DNA from: Callaeas wilsoni
Lineage: Eukaryota > Chordata > Aves > Passeriformes > Callaeidae
Reading direction: 5' to 3'
DNA length: 64,000 bases
Assembly: GCA_013398955.1 (NCBI GenBank)
Contig: VWPU01009432.1
Span: forward strand, 140,001-204,000
Shown piece after piece: positions 49,947 to 63,064 of the stretch. The notes under the pieces were generated by a model that worked only from the letters and a program-made list of their open reading frames with translations, searched no databases and was not told where the DNA came from. A program made the position numbers and the translations under genes. How positions within the stretch are numbered: the first letter of the stretch is position 1; every line of letters starts with the position of its first letter.

Positions 49947-52900
49947 GAATCAGACGGTTGCGGATTTATGGAGATAAGTTTGTAAGTTTGTGGGGGTTTG
50001 TGTGTATTAGCTTGTAGATTTCCATCTTTGATCTTGGCCTGAGCACCTAGAAAGGATCTTAGTGTAGGAGTATTTCAGAGGCAGTTTGAAAAGAGTTATG
50101 ATTATTGAATGCATGATTTTAATTAATGAGGAAGTCCAGTTTTCTAGTCATGGTGTTGAGAATGTTATTCATATGTCTAACAAAGTATGGACTTGGTGCT
50201 ACATCTCTAATGGTGAGTAGCTCTTTTATTTAGCTCTGAAAGCTGCTGCTTCTGATTAAGACATGAGGAAAGTTTGTGCATCCTAGAAGTTTATCTAGGA
50301 TATTCCACAATGCCAGATATCCTACTCCTGCTTCTGTCCTTAGACCATTCTTGATTACAGCAAAGTGCTGTGGGAGAAATAAAACCCTTTTTCCTTTCAA
50401 GCCCCCTTTATCCTAGTTTATCTGCACTCAAGCTGACCTTTGCTAGCCCTGTTTCTAATTCTCCTCATATACTCATTTTTAGTAGAGGATATGTGTTGTA
50501 AGTAACCAGGGTCAAATTTCTGGGCCCTTGTATGTTAACCCAATGATTTCTAGCCCCTTTTAATCCTTTCCTACACCAGCAGCTGTAGTAATAAGGGTCA
50601 AGGGGCTGCTAGGGATCGAGGTCATTAGCTTTTGGGTTCTATTTATTCATTTTGTTGCTGTTTTTCACTGATCAGTCTTAATGGATATTATCCATTCAGC
50701 TGTATGGTATTAGAACAGCATTTGACCTTGCCAACAACATGAAGGTTTAATTTTTAAGTTTCTTTGACTATAAACTGGATGCTGCTTTTTAGATATGGGA
50801 AGAAATTGCCTCACTTTTCATTATGCGGTGAACTGTCTGTATTCAGGTTGAATACCTCAACAGTAATGTGTATAAAATCAGATCCCACTGAAGGAATAAA
50901 AAAACTCCAGTGAGGTCAATGAAACCTTTTAGGGATTTCATTGTTATTAATGATAATTTATTGGGCAAGGACTGTTTGCAAGAAGTAAGCTGCTAGGTTT
51001 TATATTACTGCTTAAACTAGCACCTTTATCATTGTTTCAGCATATATTTATCTTTCTTTGACAGAGCCCTCAAAGCACACAGCCTGACTCTTTGGGTCTA
51101 TCACTATTTTGTAAATGTAGCAAAATGGTGAATGCACACCGTAAGACAACAGTAAGAAAAGTAGAGATTTTATGGCCATCAGTTTGTATTTAGCTGCCCT
51201 ACTATAAATGCAAAGCTAAACTGATAGATTCTTAGATTTCCCTCACTTCTACATAAGGTAAGGTAAAGACTATAGACATTAGCACATTACCTGAAAATTG
51301 ACAAATTTGTGCTTTTATGAACTTTAGCAGAAACAACATACCAAACAGCAGATTCCTCACTGACTGTGTCAAGCTTTTAGCATTCTATCTTCTGCTGTAG
51401 TTAAAATAGTTTTGTTTATGCTTTAATGTTGTCAGCTGCTACTGGTGAGAAACAATTCCTTCACAGTGAGGAGGAAAGGGTTTATTGTATTTGGTATTTT
51501 TAGTGATATGGATGCATGCTCACTAGGTATTGTACTGAGATCAGCTAACTCATTTCATTAAAAAGTCCTTTAGGTAGCAGTTATATTGGTTACCACCGAG
51601 TTGATGTGGATCTGAACCAGAAACACAGAAGTGAAAGGCTTTCTATCCTACTAACAATTTCCTGAGCCTTCCATTCTCCTATATTAAGAGGGGTTTTTAT
51701 AGAGTGGAAAAATGCCTCATCATAAAGCTGTAAGGTTAAAACTGCAGCCCCTCTCCCTTCCCCAACACTCCTTAAACTGTGGATCTTGTTTGCTATGGGA
51801 AGTGAACTGCAGGAGGAAGCCAGATGGCAGCTGTATTGAGCTGCTGCTTTGTTGTGCAGGATGGGTGCCCCTCCTCCCTTCTCCAAAGCAAATGTTGGTT
51901 CACGAATGAGGGGTTTATATATCTGAATGAGGGATTCATATGATTTCTTTAAATGTCTGCTCTTTAAATAGTTTGCAAAAGGAAGTGATCCTGTGCTCAT
52001 AGTAAGAAACAGTTCGAGACATGTATGTGGCAAAGTTGTGTAATTTTAAGGTGGACTTTCTAAAATGGTGCATATAGCCATTGTTAATTTATTGCTCTCA
52101 GTTAAACTGCCTGAAGTGCTGTGCCAGCACAGCCTGCTTCTTGTGAAACATTGGTTTATATTTTATTTTAACGTAAAATAGAATTATTTTGTCAGCAATG
52201 GACTAAAATTACAGAAAGTGTTAAAATATTTTTAAATTAACAAATTTCTAGCCAGAGAATGTTTATTAAATTATAAGAAGAAGATACATTGGGTGGATGG
52301 GCCTGATTTACTTCACAGAATCTCTACTGAATCTTTGAGTGTTTCATGGCACTTAAAAACATTTATTAAAATTCTACAATACTTGTAAGTTAACCCTCAA
52401 GGCTGATTTTCTTTTTAATTTTTATTTGAATTTCTTCATGAAACACAACTGTGTGTAAGTTTGTATACTTTTTAATGGTTGGCAGACATTTGATTGCCAT
52501 TGTATTTCTGATGCGGAATACTTAGGAGTTTTAAATTTCCAAGTGTGCCAAGTTGGATCTTCATTTAAGACCATATACGTAGCATAAGGTTTGTGATGAT
52601 AAACCAGAACTTTATTTCTTTCACTGATTGCTAGGATCATCTTCTTGTAAATCCAAGAACAATGAACAGTCGTAACTGCAGAGCTCACCATAAGCACTTT
52701 TTTCTAAATATCCAGTGCTGAATTCTCTCTGGCACTGTTGTCAACTGCGTGTTCCAGGCTCTGTCTTTTGCCATAAACTGCATTCTAAGCACAATGGAAA
52801 TAGCATAAAAACATAAGAATTAGGAAATTGTGTTATTAACAGGCTGCGTTTTTAACCACCATGGGGGATTTATTTAGACTGCCTAGTGTGCAGAATGTGT

Positions 52901-53118
52901 TTTTTAATGTAAATAGCTACTGAGAAAAAATTCAGATCCTCAGATGAATGTTAGAAATGAACCTTAACAAAATATTCTTAAGAATATATATCAAAAAAGT
53001 AATGTGGTTTTCCCTGCCCTTTTCTTCTTCTTTTTCTTGCTGTCTTGCTCTCTTTCTGATGTCAGTTTGTATCTTTTATAATGCAGATATAAGATGAGAG
53101 AAAATGAGGGAATAACTC

Positions 53119-53168
53119 TGTAGTAGAGATGGAAAGAGTTAAATGTAGTAGAGATGGAAAGAGTTAAA
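53119..53168 (+). repeat. Perfect 25-bp tandem duplication
   Basis: Two identical 25-base units (53119-53143 and 53144-53168), each beginning TGTAGTAGAGATGG and ending AGAGTTAAA, lie head to tail. Perfect identity in otherwise diverged DNA implies a recent duplication that may be polymorphic. Confidence 0.95.
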
Positions 53169-53479
53169 TTGGGTCAGAATGCTAAAACTGATATTCCTCC
53201 ATCTCAACATACCACATTAAAAAGAAGTTTGGGGTGCCTGGCATCATCATGACTAGTAATATACGTAATATCAGCAGTATTCAGGATCACTCAGTATTGA
53301 AGTGCATATGGTTTATAAATAAATAAATAAATATGCATTATATGTCTTTGTGCATATTAGAGATACATAATAGGCAGACATATATGTTGAAATCTATGTT
53401 TCACATCAAACCTCTATAGCATGCTTCATGAGGGAGACAAGACCCATGTGTTTTGCAGAAGCTTTTAAAGCTGTTTCAT

Positions 53480-53750
53480 TTATTTTATTAGCCTTTAATG
53501 AATGTAATTAGAACCCAAGTAATTAAATGCAATTGTGCTCAGTATGTTCCTGTTGTAAATTGCCCTAAACAATGTGCATGGTGTGAACAAATTTGTGGGA
53601 TTAATAGAGGATAGATAATGTTTTTGGATAGTATTTCACACTAAACGGCCGCAGAGAGAAACAAAGAAGCTGGCGCAGTGTCATTAATCTTAGTCAACTG
53701 GCAGTTCTGGTGTAATTTGCATGACTTAGGCAGTGACACAAGATGGGGCT
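53480..53750. promoter_or_regulatory. Candidate conserved noncoding element, upstream flank
   Basis: Motif-dense, non-repeat sequence: GTAATTAGAAC and AAGTAATTAAATG (homeodomain), TGTGCATGGTGTG, GGGATTAATAG (OTX/PITX-like), CATTAATCTTAG, and GTAATTTGCATGAC, which contains the ATTTGCAT octamer. It also holds a rare pair of CpGs in CGGCCG near 53646 and a GGCGC near 53673. This kind of composition is typical of developmental enhancers. Conservation and activity are not demonstrated. Confidence 0.35.
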
Positions 53751-55603
53751 AGCTTGGGATGGGTGTTAGATCACTAGGATACATATGTATTTATTTCTCT
53801 TTAGTACTCTGATTTATAAGTAGAAAGAAGTTTGTTTTAAGAAACTGATTCATTCTGGTTTCATCTTTGTTTTTATCTTAGATTAATAGAATTACTGGCA
53901 GTATATTGTATGTGTTCCTTTGTTTTATAGTTAGCATATTGGTTTATGGATATTAAAAAACATCTGTGCATCCTTATCACCACAGAAGAAAAGCAGATGT
54001 GCTGTGATTGGATAGTGTGTTGCTAGTGGAATAGATTTTCTTTCTTCACTCTGTCTGATGTGTCTTGTTTCCTAGCTCAAAAAAATCCACACAGGATACA
54101 GTAAGACACTTCCAAATTACTTTCGGAAAAATCCTATGTTAGTCGTAGATAAAATATGCATTTTCATTCTACATTCCTTTTGCCCACACGATTTTCTAAA
54201 AATTATTGAGTGTGTGTAATCTGCCTGAGCAGAAGGATAACTCAATAAACATAAAATATTTATTGTATTTATTTGAGTAATAAATTTTCACAAATCAGTA
54301 GTGACCACTGCAGTTAATTTTCACATGAATTTTTAGACACCCTGGTCTGGGTTTGTTTAATTTTTCTTAAACTTACAGCTGGCTGAAAATGTCTGTCAAA
54401 GCAAGCTGTTTTGCTGAAAGCCTAAACAAAAATATTCCACTAGCTTGCAGTTTTAGAAGGAGTCAAAATTAATTTGGTCTTGTTAGCTGACTGTTTCTGT
54501 CCCAGACCTTAACATTGTTTTCAAAATATTTCCCATAGAAAGCTAATCTTTTTATGTATGTTATGGTCCCATTTGTGAGAAAAGGGACTATTGTCCAAAA
54601 TTGATCTCAACCCATTTCATGACACCAAACTCTTCCTATAAACATATATAGTTGTATATTATCCATTGCCTGTTTTGATGAAAAACTGTGCCAGAATTGT
54701 ATGTGCTGAACTTATATCTGGAAGATATGATTCTGTTAAATATGTTGCTTCCACACACCCTATTATGTTGTTATTTTGTATTACCATGGTGTTAACTTAG
54801 AAATGTGGTAAAACTGACTGATAGCTAAACTGGGGATCTTCAGAAACTCTTGAGAAATTGCAGTCCTGACAGATAAACAGGAAGGGATTCCTGCTTCAGC
54901 AGTATCAGTGGATCTTCTAATTGTAATTTTTCAACACAGGAAGGTTGCACTCAACCAAGTCTGAGGAAGAATGAGACAGGGTGTTCAGAGGCTGTTTAGC
55001 CTGAGTTGTTGGGCAAGTCCTATGAGCTATATTTCTTATATTTAAAAAATCATATATTTAATCAAAGCTTTTTCATCCTTTTAAAATTGCATTGTTAAAT
55101 AGCAAAAATAAGGAATTTAAAAACACAAATTTCATGGGCAACCGTGAGACCGCTTAATTGGCTTGATGATGCTTTTTTTTTATGATGATTTTATCATTGT
55201 ATACAAAACAATTGTAATCATACTCTTAATATGTGAAATGTGAAAATAGCACAACTGTTACACAAATCTTTGTATGGTAAATATAACAAAAAATACTGAT
55301 AATGAAAATTTCCAGGCATTCAGTTAGGCCACCTAAATCTGAAGCTGATTTGTCCCAAACGGTCTTGTCTCCTGAACTGTGACTAAACAGTGCAAAAGTA
55401 ACTGAATTGGAATTAAACATTTGAATTTTTCTACCTTTGATGAAAAAAAATATTAACCATGTATCGATACTGAGGGTTATGATGGCATTAAAAACAATAT
55501 GCTTGTAGCAATTTGGGAAAATACAAAATGCTTAAACCATAGAATGTGCTCTCCTGTGGAGGAAGGAAGAGAAAGCATGTAAGGACAGTAGAATATAGTA
55601 AAT

Positions 55604-56732
55604 ATAAACTGGCTGGATGGCCAAGCCCAGAGACTGGTGCTGAATGGAGTCAAATCCAGCTGGTAGACAGTCACAAGTGGTGTTCCTGAGGGCTCAGTGT
55701 GGAGCCAGTTCTGTTTAATATCCTTGTTAACAATCTGGACAAGGGGATTAAATGCACTCTCAGTGAGTTTGCAGGTGACACCAAGTTGGGCAGAAGTGTT
55801 GATCTGCTGGAGGATAGGAAGGCTCTGCAGAGGGATCTGGACAGGCTGGATTGATGGGGTGAGGCCAGTCGTGTGCCTGGTCTTGCACTTGGATCACAGC
55901 AACCACACACAGGCAGTGCTACAGGCTGGGTAAGAGTGGTCGAGGATTTCTTATTTGACAAATATGAAATAATGTGGAGAAAATTATTTATGGGCTTAGC
56001 TGCACAAATATTAAAGTGCAGCGGTCTGCTTACCTGGAAAGCTGCCTGATGGAGAAGAACCTGGAGGTGCTGGTCAACAGCCATCTGGACATGATCTAGT
56101 GTGTGCCCAGGAATCCAAGAAGGCCAGTGACATCCTGGGTCCATATCAGCAATAATGTGGCCAGCAGGACCAGGGCAGTGATTGTCCCCCTGTACTCTAC
56201 ATTGGTGAGGTGACACCTCAAATCCTCTGTTCAGTACTGGGCCCCTCAGTACAAGAAGGACATTGAGCCACTGGAGTGTGTCCAGAGAAGGGCAACAAAG
56301 CTGGGGAAGGGTCTGGAGCACAGTTCATATAAGGAGCAGCTGAGGGAGCTGGGGGTGTTTAGCCAGAGAAAAGAAGGCTCAAGGGGGAACCTTAGTTGCT
56401 CTCTGCAACTACCTGAAAGGGGAGTGTAGTGAGGTGGGCATTAGACTCTTCTACCAGGTAACAAGCATCAGAACCAGAGAAAACAGCCTCAAGTTGTACC
56501 AGGAACACTTAGGTTGGGTATTAGGAATAACTCTTTTACTGAAAGGTTTATCAAGCATTGGAACAGGTTGTCCGGGTTGAGTCACCATCCCTGAAGGTAT
56601 TTAAGACATGGAGACATGGTACTAGGAACATGGTTTAGTGGTGGACTTGGCAGTGCTGGAATAACAGTTGTATTTGATGATCTTATTAGTCTTTTCTACC
56701 TAAGTGATTGTGTGATCCTCTGGTTCTGTGAA
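55604..56732 (+). mobile_element. CR1 LINE copy, about 1.1 kb, interrupted by a foreign 93-bp segment
   Basis: It starts AAACTGGCTGGATGGCC and contains successive CR1 ORF2 and 3' blocks: CAAGTGGTGTTCCTGAGGGC, TCTGCAGAGGGATCTGGAC, GCCAGCAGGACCAGGGCAGT, TCCAGAGAAGGGCAACAAAG, GAGTCACCATCCCTGAAGG and ATGGTTTAGTGGTGGACTTG. It ends in the typical 3' tail (GATGATCTTATTAGTC…). Several frameshifts and stops make it inactive. Between about 55943 and 56038 the CR1 alignment is broken by unrelated AT-rich DNA, then resumes at GAAAGCTGCCTG. A smaller deletion lies near 55866. The antisense open frames over this region are artefacts. Confidence 0.9.
55946..56038 (+). repeat. 93-bp segment inside the CR1, copy A of a dispersed pair
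   Basis: This AT-rich stretch begins ATTTCTTATTTGACA and ends TCTGCTTACCTGGA. It has no CR1 counterpart. It aligns without gaps to 57704-57796, with 13 mismatches by eye (about 86 percent identity, mostly transitions). The right junction shares CTGGAA with the CR1 consensus as I recall it, which suggests joining by microhomology. Confidence 0.85.
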
Positions 56733-57703
56733 ATATACCACTGCATATTTAATGTTACTTGGCTAACTTGAATTTTGCTGCTTCCTGACTCCCTAAGAGT
56801 TAATTTCAACACATTCTTGGTGGTGTTTCCTTAAGAAGTCCAGAATATTTAAAGTAGTTTTTCTCAGTAACCTTTTCATTTTAGAAGTACAATTAGATTT
56901 GTAGTTCTGAGTCCTCAATCTATAGAATTTAGACTAACATAACCACACTTCTCAGGGAATTACACTGTTTTAGAGAGGTTGCAGGGAAGTAGACAATGTA
57001 GTTCTTTTTACACGGGAGCACAGTCTGCATGTTTTTTGTTTGTATGATACACAGATTAATAGATTATCAAGTAATCTTCAGTGTCAACAAGTGCTACAAC
57101 AGTTTATCCTGCATACTTGTAAATACGATTTTAAGTAATACAAGTTTTGTAGATCTGCATCTAGAACTAGCTAGTGGAGACAGCTCTGCTCACGTGAAAA
57201 GTCCTGAAATAAAAGGGCTTGAACTCAACTTGCTTATTTGTGTGTCAACTCTACAGCTGTCTCACCATACTACAAAACATTCTGAGTATTGTTTCTTACC
57301 CAAAGTATCTTAGTAATAATATTTAAGAAGGCTCCCACTGGCATCTGTGCAATTGAAACAATATGGATTATCTCTATTTTGGCTCAGCAATTAAATGTTA
57401 TTCTTCTGTCTTGTGAAAAAAATGTTCTATTTTTTTTTCTTTGATAACTAGTACAGTGTGCAAAACAGCAAAAGTAATTAATTAACAATTCATGAAAGTA
57501 GTTGACTCCAATTAATATGCCATTGACCCAAGCACCACTGTTCAACATTTAAAGACCAGGACCGTAATATTTATTATGAGGTCAGACATATCGATATAGC
57601 ATTAAAATGAGTCACATTTACTACACTGCATAGCAATTATGTTAATGCAAAAAATATCAATGTTACATAGATTTTAAGTGGCAAAAAAGTTATGTGATCC
57701 AGA

Positions 57704-57796
57704 ATTTCTTATTTGACAATTATGAAAGAATGTAGAGAAAAATTTTTATTGGCTTTGCTGCATAAATGTTAAAGCACAATGGTCTGCTTACCTGGA
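57704..57796 (+). repeat. 93-bp segment, copy B of a dispersed pair
   Basis: This is the same orientation and length as 55946-56038, 1.76 kb downstream. Both copies end with TCTGCTTACCTGGA. Flanking bases differ, apart from one or two near the ends. This copy lies in non-CR1 sequence and may be the donor, or both may be members of a short unrecognised interspersed repeat. Confidence 0.85.
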
Positions 57797-58150
57797 ATAA
57801 TGAATTCTGGAGGAGGCAGTTTCCTTTTTCTACTCCTCGAATTATTACCACATTTATTTTTACATCAAGTTTGGGGAACTTCATCCTTCTGATCCATCAG
57901 ACTAGATTGCTGTAAGCTGTAGACTTCTAAAAGAGTAATGGGATTTCTCAGTACTTTTTTCTATTATGTTTGTTCATAATGAAAATCTTACACTCTTTCC
58001 TTCTTTCTTCATGGCCCTTTTGTTGTTCTATATGTATTTAGTGTCTGTTGTTCCATTAAACAGACTTTTTTTTTGAGTGTATGAGGATATGGGAGAAGAG
58101 ACAAAAATATCTGGCCTATTTGCCATCAACAAAGCTGTATTGGGACATGG

Positions 58151-58185
58151 ATAAGTTTAGCATTTAGCATAAGTTTAGCATTTAG
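58151..58185 (+). repeat. 18-bp tandem duplication
   Basis: ATAAGTTTAGCATTTAG is repeated twice (58151-58167 and 58169-58185) with one intervening base. It is a small slippage-type duplication of no evident function. Confidence 0.85.
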
Positions 58186-60859
58186 GTGTAAGGCCAAAAT
58201 AGAGCTAAAACATGAGTTTCACTTAACTGTTACTTAACAATACTAATTTTTTCTTTTGGTAATTCTATTGCTTTGGACTGTATCACTGTATTTCAGTTAT
58301 CCAGCTGAAAAGAAGTCTGACCCTTTTTTATTCTGAGCAAAACTGTGAGCATAGATCCTGAGTAAAATATAATCAAATTGGAATACCATTGAGAAGTTTG
58401 GTTTAATATTGAGTGTTTCTAGGTATGTTAAAATGGTATATGAAAGTGGATGGTCTTGAATTTATTCTGTTTTTAACCCCCAAAATATTTTTTCGATTTC
58501 AGTTCATAAAAGCAAAAATGTAAACCTGAAAGAAGTCTAACTTCCCAATTTCCTGCTTAAAGATCCTGAGAACGTACATGTACAAGGCAATTCACAGATC
58601 TCCCTTAATCATGTGATTAATTCTATCACAGTTTGAGGTAAATGGGAGAGATAATTCCTTATTACTCATGAAGAGGCTGAGACCACTGGTAAGATCTTCC
58701 TAGATGCCACACTGATTCAGATATTCTGGTACTGTTCTAAATCTTGTTCTGCTGCTAGTTCTAAATTCAGTGTTCATATCTTTAGTCTTACACATCAGTT
58801 GCTTGAGAAATTGTGAAAGGCAATATAGCAAGGAGGAGTTGCAAAATTAGTTATTAAATTTGAAATAAATACAATATCTAGGAAAATTAAAATTTCTTGG
58901 TTATACTAAGTGGCAATAATTAGTGCCTGCATTTTCTGGAATTAACAAGGTAATGATTGATATTGTTTAGAGTATTGTAGCAGGGACCAGTTTTGCTGCT
59001 GATGTGAGTGGGAAGATGCTTTTGACATAGTTTTGTATTCATATTGAATTAGTTTGGTACCTCAGCAACTGAAATTGCTAACACAGTTTCATTAACTCCT
59101 TTTCAGAATTCATTTGAAGACATTAACTTATGTTTTAGATGTTATTTATTATTGTTTAAACTCGTATTTAGGTTTTATTCTTTTATTAACTATTAATCTT
59201 ACTATTACATGCTATATATCATTAATTATCTTATTATTACATGTTGTTTCTTGTTATTAAAGGAGAGAGTACACACACAATTTAATGTAAATTTCAAAAG
59301 AGATGTCCTCACTGAATAAGTAAAAATGCTTGAATCATTTCACATTGGCCTAAGTCAGGTGAATCTATAGAACTTGTTGCTCACTTCAAGGATTATTTCC
59401 TTCTCTTGTCTTCAAAATACTGGCTTGATAAAAAAGGATGTGCAATAGTTTGTAGGGTGTTTTTCAACTATATTGATATTCCAAATGCTCCTGCACCTTG
59501 CACAAAGGGCAAGTAGGATAACCACTACTAAGCTATATTGCCTTATTGCTGTTAATATTTCAGTTTTTGTTCCACCAACATGGTATTGAGATATCTACAT
59601 GCATGTGCACACTTACATACAAGAGGAGACCATTTACTACTATGCTGAACTCTGCTACTGTGAAATCTGTGCTTCCCTAGTGATAAAATTAGTAAAAGTT
59701 TTGAGGCAACATCCAATGCCAGTTTAAAACAGCTTCCTGTTTAATTTATTTGTCATCCTTCAACAAGTAACTGACCCACTGAGATGCATGAATGTAAACT
59801 GTGCAAAGGACGCTCACATCCTTGTGACCAACTACTCTGTGTCATGCAGGTTCTAAGTATTGATGTTGTTTTAATATGTTTGGGCTATAAAATATTGATA
59901 TAGATTTAATGAAAAGGTCCATTTTTTGGTGAAAGAAGAAAAATTATCATTACAAAACTCACTGATTTTTGCACATGAATGAGGCTCTAACTTGGCAGGG
60001 AAGTCATCATAGCTAAATGTTCACCGTGTTTATTTTTTATCATAAAGTGCAGGCCTTTTCCTTTCTGTTTATTAAGTGAGTACTATAATTGAAAACAAAA
60101 GTTGCATGCTTAACACACAATTCCAGCTCTATCCAGTTTATTTCTCTATGCTAGTAGACGGCAAAAAAACAACCACTGGTATCTTTGCTAGTAATTAAAG
60201 AAATCTATTAAGGATGAAAAAGAACCTACTGTATAAATCCTGGTATACTATTCCACATAATTAATTATAGAACTTTGTTGTACATACTCCATATAATATT
60301 TACGTTTTCTTTGAAATACTTAGCTTAGCAAGCTAAAAAAGTGCATAAATTCATACACTTTGCCATAATTATAAACTATTCAACTTGTATTACATGCTTA
60401 TTTTCAAAATAAAATTGTTTTCCTATATTAAAAAGATCCCAATTCAAATAAAAATATTTTTGTATTCTCTGCTGTAAGTAAAGAATGGGCAAGAATGAGA
60501 GAATGTCAATAGGTGCAGAGCCTATCGTGTGTGTATAAACTTCATCCCAGCTCCAGCTGCTATTTAATTATACACAGAGATAAGTAGAATAATAGGAATG
60601 GAGCTAGTTTTTACTTTCATGGCTTTTTGTTGTGTTCTTTTCTTATTTTTTCGCTAGGACTAAACGTGTTTTCGTAAACCAAAACAACCTACTGGAACAG
60701 AAATGGAATTCAGCAGAAACTTTGTCTCAAACATATCCACTGTAATGGAATTTTGACGGATTTTTTTTTTTGTAAGCCCAGGGCAGAATTTTCTACCAAA
60801 ATAATAGAGGCCTTTAAATATTCAGCTGCCTGTTGACCAAGGTTTTGTGTTTTCCTGTT

Positions 60860-61160
60860 GTCTGTTTAAATATGAATCTTTAATCTGTGTCAGCCATTTC
60901 CCAAATGTGGGAAGCTCCACTTCTTAGCTAGTGCCATGAATGGGAGTAGCTTTTCTTGCTCCTCTGTGAGCTATTTGTCTTCTAATTAGTCCAGCAGATG
61001 GATTAAAGAGTTCCATAGTGAGATATTCACCTGATGTGTCAGAAACCCAACTCTGAATTTCTGTCTAAATACCATTGCTACCTGTTATATAGCCAGTGAT
61101 GATTCCCATTCCCTGAAGCAGACGCTTCCAACTCTCATGTCCAGCTATGTCCCATTTTGA
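60860..61160. promoter_or_regulatory. Candidate regulatory block, upstream flank
   Basis: Non-repeat sequence with TTCCCAAATGTGGGAA (a 16-base near-palindrome at about 60898-60913), CTAATTAG next to CAGATGG (homeodomain plus E-box), GGATTAAAG and CACCTGATG. The combination of bHLH and homeodomain sites resembles developmental enhancers. The evidence is motif-level only. Confidence 0.25.
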
Positions 61161-63064
61161 AATATTTTAATGCTATTATTAATGCTTTACATTCAGAGAG
61201 CTGCTGTCTTACACACAGTGGGAGAGTTCAAGCACAGAGTTGTGCTCAGGATAAGCAATTGCTTAGTGTTAGATCACACATTTAGGATATTGCAAAATAG
61301 TGACCTGAACTTGCACCTGATTTTATAAGTGTTAGAGTAGTATTCTAAATTTATACGCCAGACCAATAGTGATTGATTACCATTAACACCTGTGATGGCT
61401 ATGCTCTTTAGGATTACTTTATGCCACTGGCTCATTGCAAAGCTAAAAGAGAACTTGCTAGGCTGCCTGCTCACTTTGATGCTTTTAAGAAATTATGTGG
61501 TATCCATAGGTTTATGTGAGATATGGATAGCTGCTTTTTACTATATTTCCTAAGGTAATTTTGGCATGTTTGGAGTTTACTCCAGCAATAAGCTAACTTC
61601 AATTTTTTACCTATTTTGAGAAAAAAATAGGCGTATAAGAATTTTAAATTGTCAGTATTGTCTGGCTATTCTACTTAATTTCATGTCTTTCTGAGACAAA
61701 ACCATTTTCTTATTTACAGGCTTCAACTGTTTTGCCTCAACTTATATCAGCATTTTTAATAGTATACTTTTATATAGCAAATATAGTACTCAAGTACAGT
61801 TCTCTGCAATGCATTGGTCTGAAACAGTACTCTTGCTGCTTTGCCAGATTTGTCCCAAGATCAAAGGTTGAACTCCCTCTTAACATTAAAATACATTTAC
61901 GACTCTGCTCTTTCCAACCTTTGCCACTCTTGCTTGAGGGAGTTAGAAACACAGATTAAGCCTGATGAAGAACAGTGGCTCTCCAACTCTCATTCTTCAG
62001 AACTGTAGAGTGGGCACCTTTATGATATCTTCTACCACCTCTTCTGAATTTTATTGCTGTGGAAAATAGTGTCATGCCCATTGGAATTTGTGAATGTCTT
62101 TCCATTGATTTTAGCATACAGCACAAGCGATTCCCAATGAAAGAGCACCTAAAGTTGTGAAGCTACATGTGCAGTAGGAAATACTGCTTGAAGAAAAGAT
62201 ATGAACTGGAGACTGGAAATTTCTGCCCTAAGATCTATCAACTATTTTCTGAACCACTAAGCAGAGAGCTGTTTATGTTTGTTACTACTTTTTAATTCCT
62301 GTTGGCAGTGACATGCAGACTATGAAATGTGTTAGGCTTGATTTACATAAATCAGAAGGTTGTCAGCGTCTTCCTTTTAGATGTCTATTTGCCTTAAAAT
62401 CCAAATGGATGACCTCATTGTAACACAAATAAATAGTGTTAGTAAATGTTATTATAAATTTCTTCTATTACTGAACATACAGATGGAAATGCAAACTTAA
62501 AATTTGTGATATTCTTTCTTACATACACTATGCTTTGTTACCAGTCTCCCAGATTTTTAAGAGCTTTTTTCATTATCAAAAAAGTTTTGATGTCTGTATT
62601 TCAAAATGCTTAATCATATTCGGTACACATGGTCTTTTGTCTAAAATAAAATTTCTGTATTTATATACCTCATTTTATCCATACAAATATAAATTTGAGG
62701 CCCTGTAGATGTCCATCTTAATGAAACAGAAAAGAGAGGAAATTTTTGCTCTCTTAATTCAATGGTTATTTCTCTGTGTTATCAAGGATCAGGAACAGCA
62801 GATATATCATAGGAGACATGAAGGGAAATAAGGAAAATGTTGGAATTGGAAAAGTTCTGTATAATTTTGTGACAGCAAAGAACATCTGTTCATATTAGTA
62901 GCATACTAGGATTATGCAATTGATTAGATGCATTGTTAGATACTTTTTATTAAGGTGAGTTGTTTTGTCACGAGGCTTTAACTCCTCATGAAGGAAAGTT
63001 ACTGATCTCAGTGCAGTGTAATGATTTGACCTTCTGTTTTTCTGTACACATTTTTTAAAAAACA

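Noticed and set aside
51590..52033. 147-codon minus-strand open frame in the upstream flank
   Set aside because: It is the longest non-repeat frame there, but no domain, promoter or conserved motif was seen. Chance remains the best explanation without transcript data.
55671..56321. 216-codon minus-strand open frame
   Set aside because: It is entirely antisense to the CR1 copy, and its length comes from the repeat's composition.
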